NCBI RefSeq assembly: GCF_001911425.1 | Contig: NZ_MPPL01000001.1 | Span: 5,591,436 to 5,648,376, forward strand | DNA length: 56,941 bases | Direction of reading: 5' to 3' | Source of the DNA: Mucilaginibacter polytrichastri | GTDB taxonomy: Bacteria > Bacteroidota > Bacteroidia > Sphingobacteriales > Sphingobacteriaceae | Shown here: piece by piece, positions 1-8,148 of the stretch | How the letters are laid out: each line of letters opens with the position of its first letter | Numbering within the stretch: the first letter of the stretch is position 1 | Notes under the pieces: generated by a model | The model's input: only the letters and a program-made list of their open reading frames with translations | Told to the model about the DNA's origin: nothing | The model's database searches: none | Position numbers and translations under genes: made by a program

Positions 1-1
1 C

Positions 2-769
2 CCAGAGGAGAGGGGGCTTGCCGAGCAAATAGGACAATCAAAAGTCCTCCCCGAAGGGGAGGATTTAGGAGGGGTTGCTATTATTAACTTCGCCAACCTG
101 CTCGAGATGGTAGCGCAGATCAATCCCGAGTTGAGGGTTAGGTTTTCTACCTCGCACCCTAAAGATATTACTGATGAGGTGTTGTATACCATAAAAAAGT
201 ATGCTAACATCTGCAAATATATTCACCTGCCAATCCAGTCGGGCAGTACCCGTGTACTGGATATTATGAACCGTACTTATACCCGCGAGTGGTACATGAA
301 CCGCATTGATGCCATCAGGCGGATTATGCCGGGTTGCGCCGTATCAACCGATGTAATTACCGGTTTTTGCAGTGAGACGGAAGAGGAGCATGCCGAAACA
401 TTAAGCATGATGGATTATGTTAAATTTGATTTTGCTTACATGTTTATGTACTCTGAACGCCCCGGAACACTGGCTGCCAAACGCTATGCAGATGATATCC
501 CCGAGGATGTGAAAGCAAGAAGGCTGAATGAAGTGATAGCCAAACAAAGAGAGCATGCGCATTTACGCCTCTTAAATAAAATTGGTACCATACAAAAGGT
601 ATTAATAGAAGGTTATTCAAAAAAATCGGCAAACGACTACTGCGGAAGAAGCGATGAAAATTCGATGGTGATCTTCCCGGTTGACGAACGCTACAAACCA
701 GGGCAATACGTAAACGTTTTGGCCGAACGATGCACAACAGCGACTTTAATGGGAGTAATTGTTGATTAA
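2..769 (+). CDS. miaB: tRNA-2-methylthio-N6-dimethylallyladenosine synthase, 3' part (start outside window)
   Basis: Radical-SAM methylthiotransferase that adds the ms2 group to i6A37 of tRNAs reading UNN codons. Only the C-terminal half is here; the iron-sulfur cysteine motifs lie upstream of the window. The reading frame is open from base 2. Visible hallmarks are the stretches RVRFSTSHPKDI, HLPIQSGS and STDVITGFCSET of the radical-SAM barrel, then a C-terminal TRAM domain (about the last 65 residues, starting near KIGTIQKVLIEG). Bases 43-78 are a GC-rich palindromic repeat (CCTCCCC GAA GGGGAGG) translated in frame just before the NFANLLEMV segment, where the family normally has a short variable loop. 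An ATG at 107 is internal to the domain and is not the real start. The next gene follows after 86 bases. Confidence 0.93.
   Translation, partial: PEERGLAEQIGQSKVLPEGEDLGGVAIINFANLLEMVAQINPELRVRFSTSHPKDITDEVLYTIKKYANICKYIHLPIQSGSTRVLDIMNRTYTREWYMNRIDAIRRIMPGCAVSTDVITGFCSETEEEHAETLSMMDYVKFDFAYMFMYSERPGTLAAKRYADDIPEDVKARRLNEVIAKQREHAHLRLLNKIGTIQKVLIEGYSKKSANDYCGRSDENSMVIFPVDERYKPGQYVNVLAERCTTATLMGVIVD
43..78. repeat. Palindromic CTCC-type repeat inside miaB coding sequence
   Basis: An 8-bp stem, TCCTCCCC / GGGGAGGA (45-52 and 56-63, loop GAA), is followed by TTTAGGAGGGGTT. It resembles the CTCC-rich intergenic elements at 40927-41031 and 46836-46963. Here it lies in an open frame and adds roughly a dozen codons (SKVLPEGEDLGG) to MiaB. 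Confidence 0.7.
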
Positions 770-778
770 GTAAATTGG

Positions 779-848
779 GTTGCTTGAGTTGATGAGTTCT
801 GAATTAAGCAACTTACTCACTACTCACTAAATCAACCACTCACTAATT
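779..848. repeat. Intergenic degenerate oligo-repeat with inverted arms
   Basis: The gap between miaB and the sigma-54 activator contains a 7-bp inverted repeat, GTTGCTT (779-785) and AAGCAAC (806-812). Around it are iterated GAGTTGATGAGT and ACTCACTACTCACTAAATC phrases. The style matches the quasi-repeats at 5061, 18141, 33924 and 48184. Confidence 0.45.
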
Positions 849-855
849 CCAAACT

Positions 856-2100
856 ATGGACGTTCAGGAAATTAAACAACGCTTTGGTATCATTGGCAAT
901 TCGCCGCTGTTAAACCGGGCCATAAATATAGCCAGCCAGGTGGCGCCTACCGATATATCTGTATTGATAACCGGTGAGAGCGGCAGTGGTAAGGAGGCTT
1001 TTTCGCATATTATACACCAGCTCAGTCCGCGCAAGCACGGGCCGTTTATTGCGGTAAACTGCGGGGCTATCCCCGAGGGGACTATCGATTCGGAACTCTT
1101 CGGGCACGAAAAGGGAGCCTATACCGGTGCCATTGGCGAGCGTAAAGGCTACTTTGAAACCGTTAATGGTGGTACCATATTTTTAGATGAAATTGGCGAA
1201 ATGCCCCTGGGTACCCAGGCCCGTTTGCTAAGGGTGCTGGAATCGGGCCAGTTTATACGCGTGGGGTCGTCAAAAGTAGAGAAAACCAACGTGCGTGTTA
1301 TAGCAGCTACCAACGTAGATGTTTATGATGCGGTAAAAGCAGGCAAGTTTCGGGAAGATTTGTATTACCGTTTAAATACCGTGCCTTTGCGCATACCGCC
1401 ATTGCGGGATCGTAAGGAAGATGTTTATTTGCTGTTTCGCAAGTTTGCGTCAGATTTTACAGATAAATACCGCACCCCGGCTATGCAGCTTGATGAAGAT
1501 GCGCAGCGGATACTGGCCAATTATTCGTGGCCGGGTAATGTACGCCAACTCAAAAATATAGCCGAGCAATTGGCTGTTTTAGAGAGCGACCATACCATAA
1601 CCGGGCAAACACTGTTGACCTATATCCCTAACGAAGGCCGCAATTCTAACCTGCCCATGCGGATAGACCAGCCTAAAGAAGATTTTTCTGAACGCGATAT
1701 CCTGTACAAAGTACTGTTTGATATGAAACGCGACATGGTAGAGCTGAAAAAGCTGGTGGCCGATATGATAGAGCATGGTGGTGCTGCGCCAACGTTTGCT
1801 AACCATTCGCAAACCATTAGCCAGTTGTACAGGGATATTGAGATACCGAATAACCAGGACGCACAATTTACTTTGCAGCAACCCGTTACAGCTAATAATA
1901 ACAATGGTAACGGCAGTAACGAATCATTTATCACCCCGCACGCCGAGGAGGTAGAAGAATCGTTATCGCTGATCGAGAAAGAATCTGACCTGATCCGTAA
2001 GGCTTTGAAAAAACACAAGGGCAAACGTAAGCTGGCCGCCAATGAATTAGGCATTTCAGAACGTACCCTGTACCGAAAAATTAAAGAATTAAATTTATAA
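856..2100 (+). CDS. Sigma-54 interacting AAA+ transcriptional activator, Fis-type HTH
   Basis: ATP-driven activator that remodels RNA polymerase holding sigma-54 at promoters. The AAA+ domain spans about residues 10-245: Walker A GESGSGKE (40-47), sigma-54 contact loop GAYTGA (87-92, Tyr for the usual Phe), Walker B TIFLDE (107-112), arginine-finger stretch REDLYYRL (166-173) and sensor II GNVRQL (227-232). A low-complexity linker (about 300-370) leads to a C-terminal Fis-like helix-turn-helix (LAANELGISERTLYRK). There is no receiver, GAF or PAS domain, so control must come from a partner, from its own level, or from the linker. At 414 residues it fits the short Bacteroidota form. It lies 2 bases upstream of lptE, probably co-transcribed. 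Its targets cannot be seen here. Confidence 0.92.
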   Translation: MDVQEIKQRFGIIGNSPLLNRAINIASQVAPTDISVLITGESGSGKEAFSHIIHQLSPRKHGPFIAVNCGAIPEGTIDSELFGHEKGAYTGAIGERKGYFETVNGGTIFLDEIGEMPLGTQARLLRVLESGQFIRVGSSKVEKTNVRVIAATNVDVYDAVKAGKFREDLYYRLNTVPLRIPPLRDRKEDVYLLFRKFASDFTDKYRTPAMQLDEDAQRILANYSWPGNVRQLKNIAEQLAVLESDHTITGQTLLTYIPNEGRNSNLPMRIDQPKEDFSERDILYKVLFDMKRDMVELKKLVADMIEHGGAAPTFANHSQTISQLYRDIEIPNNQDAQFTLQQPVTANNNNGNGSNESFITPHAEEVEESLSLIEKESDLIRKALKKHKGKRKLAANELGISERTLYRKIKELNL

Positions 2101-2102
2101 GC

Positions 2103-2624
2103 ATGTTCAAAAGAGCGGCGTTTTCTGTTTTAATTATCGTGGCTTTAGCCTGCGTAAGCCAGTCATGCGCTTACAGGTTAGATGCTGCCTCTATACCGGC
2201 GGGCTTAAAAACCATTAATGTGCAGTTTTTTGAAAACAATGCGCCGTTTGTGGTAAACAACTTAAGTCAAAACTTTACAGAGGCTTTGAAAAATAAGATC
2301 CGTTCGCAAACCCGCTTAAGTATAGTAAGGGGCGAGGCCAACGCAACCATGTCTGGTGCTATTGTGGGTTATAGCATTGCCCCGGTATCTGTACAGGCTA
2401 CCGGTACCACTTCTGCGCCACCAATTGCAAGCGCCAGCCGTTTAACTATTACTGTAACTGTAAAATACGTTAATGACATTGATAAGAAGCTTAATTTCGA
2501 TCAGTCTTTCTCGCGTTATGCCGATTTTAAAGGAGATCTGGGTACCCAGGAACAGAATGTTATAGCCCTTATATTGCCGCAGCTAACCGAAGATATTTTT
2601 AACAAAGCCTTCTCCAATTGGTAG
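2103..2624 (+). CDS. lptE: LptE-family LPS-assembly lipoprotein
   Basis: Outer-membrane lipoprotein that plugs and assists the LptD translocon delivering lipopolysaccharide to the cell surface. The 173-residue protein starts with a hydrophobic signal and a lipobox-like Cys at residue 22. YRLDAASIPAGLKTINVQFFENNAP is the usual start of the mature family (CxY, then a strand ending in a pro-rich turn). The rest is the two-layer alpha/beta LptE fold, with LSQNFTEALKNKI and a late basic and aromatic end. It follows the activator by 2 bases and precedes the acidic TPR-like gene by 20. LptD is not in the window. The family is divergent, so the call rests on signal, length, opening motif and gene context. 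Confidence 0.82.
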   Translation: MFKRAAFSVLIIVALACVSQSCAYRLDAASIPAGLKTINVQFFENNAPFVVNNLSQNFTEALKNKIRSQTRLSIVRGEANATMSGAIVGYSIAPVSVQATGTTSAPPIASASRLTITVTVKYVNDIDKKLNFDQSFSRYADFKGDLGTQEQNVIALILPQLTEDIFNKAFSNW

Positions 2625-2644
2625 GTAATTAGTACTTTCAACAC

Positions 2645-4189
2645 GTGGAGCAACAGGTAAATGATAATTTGGCGGAGGCCTTGTGGAGTGTGTTAGCCAA
2701 CCCGGCTGATACCCAGTTGCATATTGACGAATTAAAAAGTTTAATGAGCCAATACCCGCAAAGTAATTTGCTGCATGTATTGGCCGCAAAAGGTGGCAAC
2801 GGGCAATTTGCCGGTAATGCAGCCGTATATTATAACGGAGAATCTTTATACAAACTCACTAATAATAATGAGCCATTGCCCGCTGTAAATACAGCGCAGG
2901 TTGTAAATTTAGATACCGCTGTTTTTAAAACTGCTTCTTTTGCCGAATCTGTAATTGAAGAACCGATTGCAGCGCAGGATGCCCCGATAGAAGCGCAAAT
3001 CCAGGTTGAACATGTTGATAATACGCCGGAACTTGAAACTAATGCGCCAGCGGTTGAAGAAATGCCGGTTGTAGAGAAAGCAATTGAAGAAAATGTTACT
3101 CCGGAACCGGTAGCCGAAGAGCCGGTCGCAGAACCTGAACCGGGTCTTGTTGGTCAGGATGATGCGGCTGCAGTACCCGAACCTACCCTTAGCGATTGGC
3201 AACCAACCCCAGCCAACATTAACCCGCCTGCCGAGCCTTTGTTCTATGCCAGTAATTACAAGGCAGAAGAGCCCGCACCAGTAGAGGACGTTAAGCCGGC
3301 AGCACCAGAACCCGTTGTAAATACGGCCCCCGTAGTTTCTGAATGGCAAGCTGTGCGTTACGAAGATGTTGCCGTTAATAATAACGGCGAGCATCATCCC
3401 GAAGCGCAGAAAGAAGCAGAACCTGCAGAAGATGAAGTATATGACGAGATTGTAAGTATTGATGATATTTACATAGCGCCCATAGCAGTAACTGAGCAAG
3501 CCCCTGCACCGGCCGTGGCAGAAGAGCCTTATTATACCAACTACACCGAGCAGCGTAATGATGAGGTTATTATACCTGCGCCCACAACGCCGAAGCCGGA
3601 ATTTAACCTCGAAGACCAGATCACCGAGAGCATTTATGCTACCGATTATTTTGCTTTTAAGGATGCCCTGCTGGAAGAGCCGGCAGTACAACCAGAGCAA
3701 CAGGTAGCGCAGCTGGAAGCTGCGCAAGCAGACGAAAACCAAACCATGGCTAAATACCATGATGATAATTTGCCGTATTCTTTTTTATGGTGGCTGGATA
3801 AAACCCGCCGCGAGCATGCCAACATGTATCAGCCCTATGCCAAGCCTTCGGCCTTGCCTGCAATGGAGAGCCTGGCTGATGAAAAAGAAGCACTGGGCTT
3901 ATCGCTGCCGGATACTAAACATAAGGAAGAAGAGATCATTGAACGCTTTATACAAGCCGAGCCCCAGATTAAACCACCGGCAGGTGATAAGCTGGATAAC
4001 GAAAACAAAGCACGTAACAGTGCCGAAGACAGCGACGAGCTGGTAACCGAAACCCTGGCCCGTATTTATATCGATCAGATGCTTTATCCAAAAGCGATAG
4101 CAACATATAAAAAGTTAATGTTGAGATATCCGGAAAAAAGTAGTTACTTTGCAGGTCAAATTGAGAATTTAGAAAACAAAATCAACTAA
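2645..4189 (+). CDS. Acidic Pro/Glu/Ala-rich protein with TPR-like C-terminus
   Basis: Protein of unknown role, 514 residues, with a GTG start. The first 90 residues form a small helical domain. Residues about 95-370 are low-complexity, strongly acidic and rich in Pro, Glu, Ala and Val (repeated EEPVAEPEP-like phrases), so probably disordered. The last 60 residues carry a TPR-like helix pair (TETLARIYIDQMLYPKAIATYKKLML). No signal peptide or membrane segment is seen, so it is probably cytoplasmic. It sits 20 bases after lptE and 7 before secG, in an apparent operon of envelope and secretion genes. A protein-interaction or scaffold role is inference only. Confidence 0.8.
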   Translation: MEQQVNDNLAEALWSVLANPADTQLHIDELKSLMSQYPQSNLLHVLAAKGGNGQFAGNAAVYYNGESLYKLTNNNEPLPAVNTAQVVNLDTAVFKTASFAESVIEEPIAAQDAPIEAQIQVEHVDNTPELETNAPAVEEMPVVEKAIEENVTPEPVAEEPVAEPEPGLVGQDDAAAVPEPTLSDWQPTPANINPPAEPLFYASNYKAEEPAPVEDVKPAAPEPVVNTAPVVSEWQAVRYEDVAVNNNGEHHPEAQKEAEPAEDEVYDEIVSIDDIYIAPIAVTEQAPAPAVAEEPYYTNYTEQRNDEVIIPAPTTPKPEFNLEDQITESIYATDYFAFKDALLEEPAVQPEQQVAQLEAAQADENQTMAKYHDDNLPYSFLWWLDKTRREHANMYQPYAKPSALPAMESLADEKEALGLSLPDTKHKEEEIIERFIQAEPQIKPPAGDKLDNENKARNSAEDSDELVTETLARIYIDQMLYPKAIATYKKLMLRYPEKSSYFAGQIENLENKIN

Positions 4190-4196
4190 TTATAAA

Positions 4197-4535
4197 ATGT
4201 ATTTTATTTTAATTATTGTCGCCATTATCGTATGTGTCCTTTTAGGATTTATCGTATTGATCCAAAACCCTAAGGGCGGTGGCTTATCTTCAAATTTTTC
4301 GTCATCATCACAATTAATGGGCGTACAAAAAACCGGTGATATCCTTGAAAAAGGCACCTGGGTATTAGCTATTGCTTTAATGGTATTATCATTAGCCATT
4401 AACGTTGCCGTAAAAAGCAGCACAGTAAAAGCAGGTGGTAGCAACGAATACCAAAACCAGATAGAAAGAGCATCAAAACCAACAGCACCTGTTAGCGCAC
4501 CTATTGCGCCCATAACAGCACCTGTTAAAAAATAA
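4197..4535 (+). CDS. secG: Preprotein translocase subunit SecG
   Basis: Small auxiliary subunit of the SecYEG inner-membrane channel. It is 112 residues with two membrane segments (about 1-22 and 53-72). The conserved cytoplasmic loop QNPKGGGLSSNFSSSSQLMG, with the Gly-rich PKGGG turn, lies between them. The tail is rich in Ala, Pro and Thr, longer than the E. coli form but common in Bacteroidota. Last gene of the + strand run, 7 bases after the acidic protein, and followed by a terminator hairpin at 4552. SecA is encoded at 34130. Confidence 0.93.
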   Translation: MYFILIIVAIIVCVLLGFIVLIQNPKGGGLSSNFSSSSQLMGVQKTGDILEKGTWVLAIALMVLSLAINVAVKSSTVKAGGSNEYQNQIERASKPTAPVSAPIAPITAPVKK

Positions 4536-4551
4536 GCTGATCAGATATTTG

Positions 4552-4584
4552 AAAAGGCTCGCGATGTATCGTGGGCCTTTTTGC
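4552..4584 (+). terminator. Rho-independent terminator after secG
   Basis: AAAGGCTCGCGAT pairs imperfectly with ATCGTGGGCCTTT and is followed by TTT, 17 bases after the secG stop codon. Confidence 0.7.
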
Positions 4585-4681
4585 GTTAGTAGTAAACCTG
4601 ACAGGCTGGCATTGTCATGTTTGTGTAACGTGACGGGTATGTAAAGGCTATATTAAAAGTATGACAATTGTACAGCCCTTT

Positions 4682-4714
4682 ATGCCAAATATTAACAAAT
4701 CATTTACTTGGCAT
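4682..4714. promoter_or_regulatory. Inverted repeat upstream of groES
   Basis: Perfect 7-bp arms, ATGCCAA (4682-4688) and TTGGCAT (4708-4714), with a 19-base spacer, 53 bases before the groES start. No CIRCE element (TTAGCACTC/GAGTGCTAA) is present, so heat-shock control is not HrcA-type. This repeat is a candidate operator, with unknown partner. Confidence 0.35.
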
Positions 4715-4767
4715 CATTGATGTTCAATAGGGAGTAATCAAGAACTAAAAACTATAATTATATAATT

Positions 4768-5055
4768 ATGTCAATAAACATTAAACCTATTGCTGGCACA
4801 GCAAACAGAGTAGTAATAGAAGCTGCTGCCGCTGAAGAAAAAACTGCATCGGGTATCATCATACCTGACACTGCTAAAGAAAAACCACAGAAAGGAATTG
4901 TAGTATCAGTTTCTGACGAAGATGGTGATGGCAAAAAACCAACAGTAAAAGCAGGCGACACTGTTTTATATGGCAAATATGCAGGTACAGAAATTACTTT
5001 CGACGGTAAAGAATACCTGATTATGCGCGAATCTGATATTTACGCGGTACTGTAA
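4768..5055 (+). CDS. groES: Co-chaperonin GroES
   Basis: 10-kDa lid of the GroEL folding chamber, 95 residues, full length. Visible family features are IKPIAGTANRVVIE at the N-terminus, the mobile loop (EEKTASGIIIPDTAKEKP) and the C-terminal strand KEYLIMRESDIYAVL. The start ATG is preceded by an AT-rich leader. groEL follows after an unusually long 150-base gap filled by a quasi-repeat with inverted arms. Confidence 0.97.
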   Translation: MSINIKPIAGTANRVVIEAAAAEEKTASGIIIPDTAKEKPQKGIVVSVSDEDGDGKKPTVKAGDTVLYGKYAGTEITFDGKEYLIMRESDIYAVL

Positions 5056-5060
5056 GCTTA

Positions 5061-5198
5061 GATATGAGATGTGAGATATGAGATAATAGATTTTCTCAGA
5101 ATCACATCACACATTAACAAACCAATAGATAAAATTATTATTTGAGGTTTAAAGGTGAGCTTAATCTCACATCTCAAATCTCAATACTCAAATCTCAA
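5061..5198. repeat. Inverted quasi-repeat in the groES-groEL spacer
   Basis: A 13-bp perfect inverted repeat, TGAGATGTGAGAT (5065-5077) and ATCTCACATCTCA (5164-5176), sits inside longer degenerate arrays of (T)GAGATATGAGAT and CTCAAATCTCAATACTC phrases. In the transcript it can form a stem looping out about 86 bases between the two cistrons. The right arm runs to within 8 bases of the groEL start codon. Confidence 0.7.
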
Positions 5199-5205
5199 AA
5201 AGAAA

Positions 5206-6840
5206 ATGGCAAAACAAGTTAAATACAACGTGGAAGCACGTGACGCCCTTAAACGTGGTGTTGATATCTTAGCTAATGCAGTTAAGGTAACTTTAGGTCC
5301 AAAAGGACGTAATGTAATTATCGATAAAAAATTCGGTTCACCAATTATCACTAAAGATGGTGTTACTGTTGCTAAAGAAATCGAATTAAAAGATTCTTTA
5401 GAAAACATGGGTGCCCAAATGGTTAAAGAAGTTGCATCAAAAACTGCTGACATTGCAGGTGATGGTACTACTACTGCTACTGTATTAGCACAAGCTATTG
5501 TTACTGCTGGTATTAAAAACGTTGCTGCCGGTGCAAATCCAATGGATTTGAAACGCGGTATTGATAAAGCAGTTTATGCGGTTGTTAAAAACCTGCAAGA
5601 GCAATCTCAAGCTGTTGGTGACGACAATAATAAAATTAAACAAGTTGCATCTATCTCTGCAAACAACGACGAAGTTATTGGTACTTTAATTGCCAATGCA
5701 ATGGCAAAAGTTGGTAAAGATGGTGTTATTACTGTTGAAGAAGCAAAAGGTACTGAAACCGAAGTTAGAACTGTAGAAGGTATGCAGTTTGACCGTGGTT
5801 ACCTTTCTCCATACTTTGTAACCAATGCCGACAAAATGGAAGCAGAATTGGAAAACCCTTACATCCTGATCTACGACAAGAAGATCTCTTCGATGAAAGA
5901 GTTATTACCAATTTTGGAAAAACAAGTGCAAACTGGCCGTCCATTGTTAATCATTGCCGAAGATTTAGACGGTGAAGCATTAGCTACTTTGGTAGTTAAC
6001 AAAATCCGTGGTTCACTGAAAGTTGCTGCTGTTAAAGCACCAGGTTTTGGCGACCGTCGTAAAGCAATGTTAGAGGATATCGCTATCCTTACCGGTGGTA
6101 CCGTAATTTCTGAAGAAAGAGGTTACAAATTAGAGAATGCTGATCTTACTTACTTAGGTACTGCTGAGAAAATCACAATCGACAAAGACAATACTACGAT
6201 CATCAATGGTGCTGGTAACTCAGACGATATTAAGTCTCGTGTAGGCCAGATCAAAGCTCAAATTGATTCTACTACATCTGATTACGATAAAGAAAAATTA
6301 CAAGAGCGTTTAGCTAAATTATCAGGTGGTGTGGCTGTACTTTATGTAGGTGCTGCTACCGAAGTTGAAATGAAAGAAAAGAAAGACCGTGTTGACGATG
6401 CTTTACACGCTACACGTGCCGCTGTTGAAGAAGGCATTGTAGCTGGTGGTGGTGTTGCTTTCATCCGTGCTGTAGCTTCTATCATTGATTTGAAAGGCGA
6501 AAACGAAGATGAAAATACTGGTATCCAGATCATCCGTCGTGCTATCGAAGAGCCACTTCGTCAGATCTGCGAAAATGCAGGTATCGAAGGTTCTATCGTG
6601 GTTCAAAAAGTTAAAGAAGGTACCGGCGATTATGGTTACAATGCACGCACAAACGTGTACGAAAACTTAATCGGTGCAGGTGTTATCGATCCTACTAAAG
6701 TATCTCGTGTAGCTTTAGAGAACGCAGCTTCAATCGCAGCTATGTTGTTAACAACAGAAGTTGTATTGGCAGACGATCCGGAAGATGCTCAAGTTGGCGC
6801 AGGTGGCCCACCAATGGGCGGCATGGGCGGCATGATGTAA
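5206..6840 (+). CDS. groEL: Chaperonin GroEL
   Basis: 60-kDa chaperonin forming the double-ring folding chamber with GroES. The protein is 544 residues from ATG 5206 (MAKQVKYN). A frame-open GTG at 5155 would add 17 residues read from the quasi-repeat and is rejected as the start. Conserved ATP-site stretches TLGPKGRNVIIDKKFG and AGDGTTTATVLAQ are present, as is the apical segment EGMQFDRGYLSPYF. The C-terminus is the usual flexible GGPPMGGMGGMM tail. Codon use is visibly biased to the set found in highly expressed genes, unlike the flanks. Confidence 0.98.
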   Translation: MAKQVKYNVEARDALKRGVDILANAVKVTLGPKGRNVIIDKKFGSPIITKDGVTVAKEIELKDSLENMGAQMVKEVASKTADIAGDGTTTATVLAQAIVTAGIKNVAAGANPMDLKRGIDKAVYAVVKNLQEQSQAVGDDNNKIKQVASISANNDEVIGTLIANAMAKVGKDGVITVEEAKGTETEVRTVEGMQFDRGYLSPYFVTNADKMEAELENPYILIYDKKISSMKELLPILEKQVQTGRPLLIIAEDLDGEALATLVVNKIRGSLKVAAVKAPGFGDRRKAMLEDIAILTGGTVISEERGYKLENADLTYLGTAEKITIDKDNTTIINGAGNSDDIKSRVGQIKAQIDSTTSDYDKEKLQERLAKLSGGVAVLYVGAATEVEMKEKKDRVDDALHATRAAVEEGIVAGGGVAFIRAVASIIDLKGENEDENTGIQIIRRAIEEPLRQICENAGIEGSIVVQKVKEGTGDYGYNARTNVYENLIGAGVIDPTKVSRVALENAASIAAMLLTTEVVLADDPEDAQVGAGGPPMGGMGGMM

Positions 6841-6861
6841 TCATCCCCAAACCAAATATAT

Positions 6862-6902
6862 AGAAAGCCTTGTCTGGATAACAGACAAGGCTTTCTTGTT
6901 TT
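6862..6902 (+). terminator. Strong terminator after groEL
   Basis: Perfect 15-bp stem AGAAAGCCTTGTCTG / CAGACAAGGCTTTCT (6862-6876 and 6882-6896) with loop GATAA, followed by TGTTTT. It lies 22 bases past the groEL stop. Confidence 0.92.
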
Positions 6903-7307
6903 CCGGGGTCTGGTTTATAATTGATAACCTCAGTTATTATTATAGCGTTAGCTGTAAAAAGCTCATTGTACAGTGGTTAAACACGTTAGCCATAAAGTGT
7001 GTGTTTTAACGTACATTTCTTAGGAATGTCCAAAATATACTACCCTGCATTTAAACACAAATAGCCTGTTTTTGGACACAGTGTTAAAATTATATACGCT
7101 AATTGTCACCATTATAGTTATTTACAGGTTTTTAGGCTGATGAGGTAATCAAGGCACAGGCTTTGTTTGTTAGTCAGTATTATGAAAAGCATTATCAACA
7201 ATCGTCGTTACTTACAAACCAGGATATTTGAATGGGTTATATTTAAGGGCCCTGAAGTTTTGGTTAGTTTGATTTCATAAAATTCTTAATTTCGTATCCA
7301 TATTACT
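6903..7307. other. 405-base intergenic region without a convincing gene
   Basis: No supported ORF or RNA gene was recognised between the groEL terminator and mscS. It holds a 9-bp perfect inverted repeat, TGTCCAAAA (7027-7035) and TTTTGGACA (7070-7078). A second, weaker pair, TTAAACAC and GTGTTTTAA, lies near 6975-7010. A 32-codon ORF at 7182-7280 (starts MKSIINNRRY) is possible but unsupported. Confidence 0.5.
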
Positions 7308-8093
7308 ATGGATATACACATCATTTACAATAAGGTATTTAATTGGTTGCTTAGCAACGGGCCTAAGCTATTATTCGGGATAATTGTTTTTTTTGTTGGG
7401 CTATGGGTAATCAGGCTCATTAGAACCTCCCTTAAAACCCGTATGAGCCAAAGGCAAGTACACTCATCGTTACAGCCATTCTTTTTAAGCCTTACTATCA
7501 CTTCACTTTATTTCTTGCTCATCATTTTTGTGATGGAGATTGTTGGTATAGAGCTTACCATATTTACCACCGTTATTGGTGCGGCTACGGTTGCCGCGGG
7601 TTTGGCGTTGTCGGGTACGTTGCAAAACTTTGCGGGCGGTATCTTAATATTGTTGCTTAAACCCTTCGACCTTGATGATAACATCATCGCACAAGGCCAG
7701 GATGGCGTAGTAACTTCTATCCAAATCTTTTATACTGTAGTGTTAACCGGCGATAATAAAACGGTAATTATCCCCAACGGAAAGCTTTTTAATGAAGTTA
7801 TCGTCAACGTTACCCGCGAAGGGAAAAGGCGTTTAGATATTGAAATTAAGCTTGGTTATGCCGCGGATAGCGAACAGGTGAAGCAGATTATCCAAGACGC
7901 TATTAAAGCTATGCCCAATATTTTAAAAACTCCGGCTACCAATGTTGGGATCGTTTCTTTAGAAATAGACGGTATTAAATACGTGGTACAGGTTTGGGTT
8001 AACCCCAAAGATTTTCTGCGTACCAAGATTGATCTTCAAGAGAGAATAATCAAAGATTTAAGAGCCGCAAGTGTTAAGCTTCCGGGTATGTAA
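7308..8093 (+). CDS. mscS: Small-conductance mechanosensitive channel, MscS family
   Basis: Inner-membrane channel that opens under membrane tension to release solutes in hypo-osmotic shock. At 261 residues it is close to E. coli MscS (286). Three membrane segments are seen at about 20-38, 57-80 and 84-115. The last is the pore-lining TM3 with the Gly/Ala-rich pattern GAATVAAGLALSGTLQNFAGG, followed by the beta domain (PFDLDDNI, IPNGKLFNE) and the alpha/beta C-terminal domain. It is a single gene flanked by long gaps. The start is chosen at the first ATG, giving a normal N-terminus. Confidence 0.93.
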   Translation: MDIHIIYNKVFNWLLSNGPKLLFGIIVFFVGLWVIRLIRTSLKTRMSQRQVHSSLQPFFLSLTITSLYFLLIIFVMEIVGIELTIFTTVIGAATVAAGLALSGTLQNFAGGILILLLKPFDLDDNIIAQGQDGVVTSIQIFYTVVLTGDNKTVIIPNGKLFNEVIVNVTREGKRRLDIEIKLGYAADSEQVKQIIQDAIKAMPNILKTPATNVGIVSLEIDGIKYVVQVWVNPKDFLRTKIDLQERIIKDLRAASVKLPGM

Positions 8094-8148
8094 TACCGCT
8101 TTCTTAGCCGGTAAAATAAGCAGCACAGTCTAAAACTTCCCTATCTTT

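Noticed and set aside
2909..3760. 283-codon open frame on the - strand
   Set aside because: It lies wholly inside the acidic protein gene, whose Glu/Ala/Pro codon repeats create an open antisense frame; its own protein is a Cys/Phe/Arg-rich string with no family look.
7182..7280. 32-codon ORF (MKSIINNRRY...) before mscS
   Set aside because: No homology cue, no promoter box, and it is short enough to occur by chance in A+T-rich intergenic DNA.
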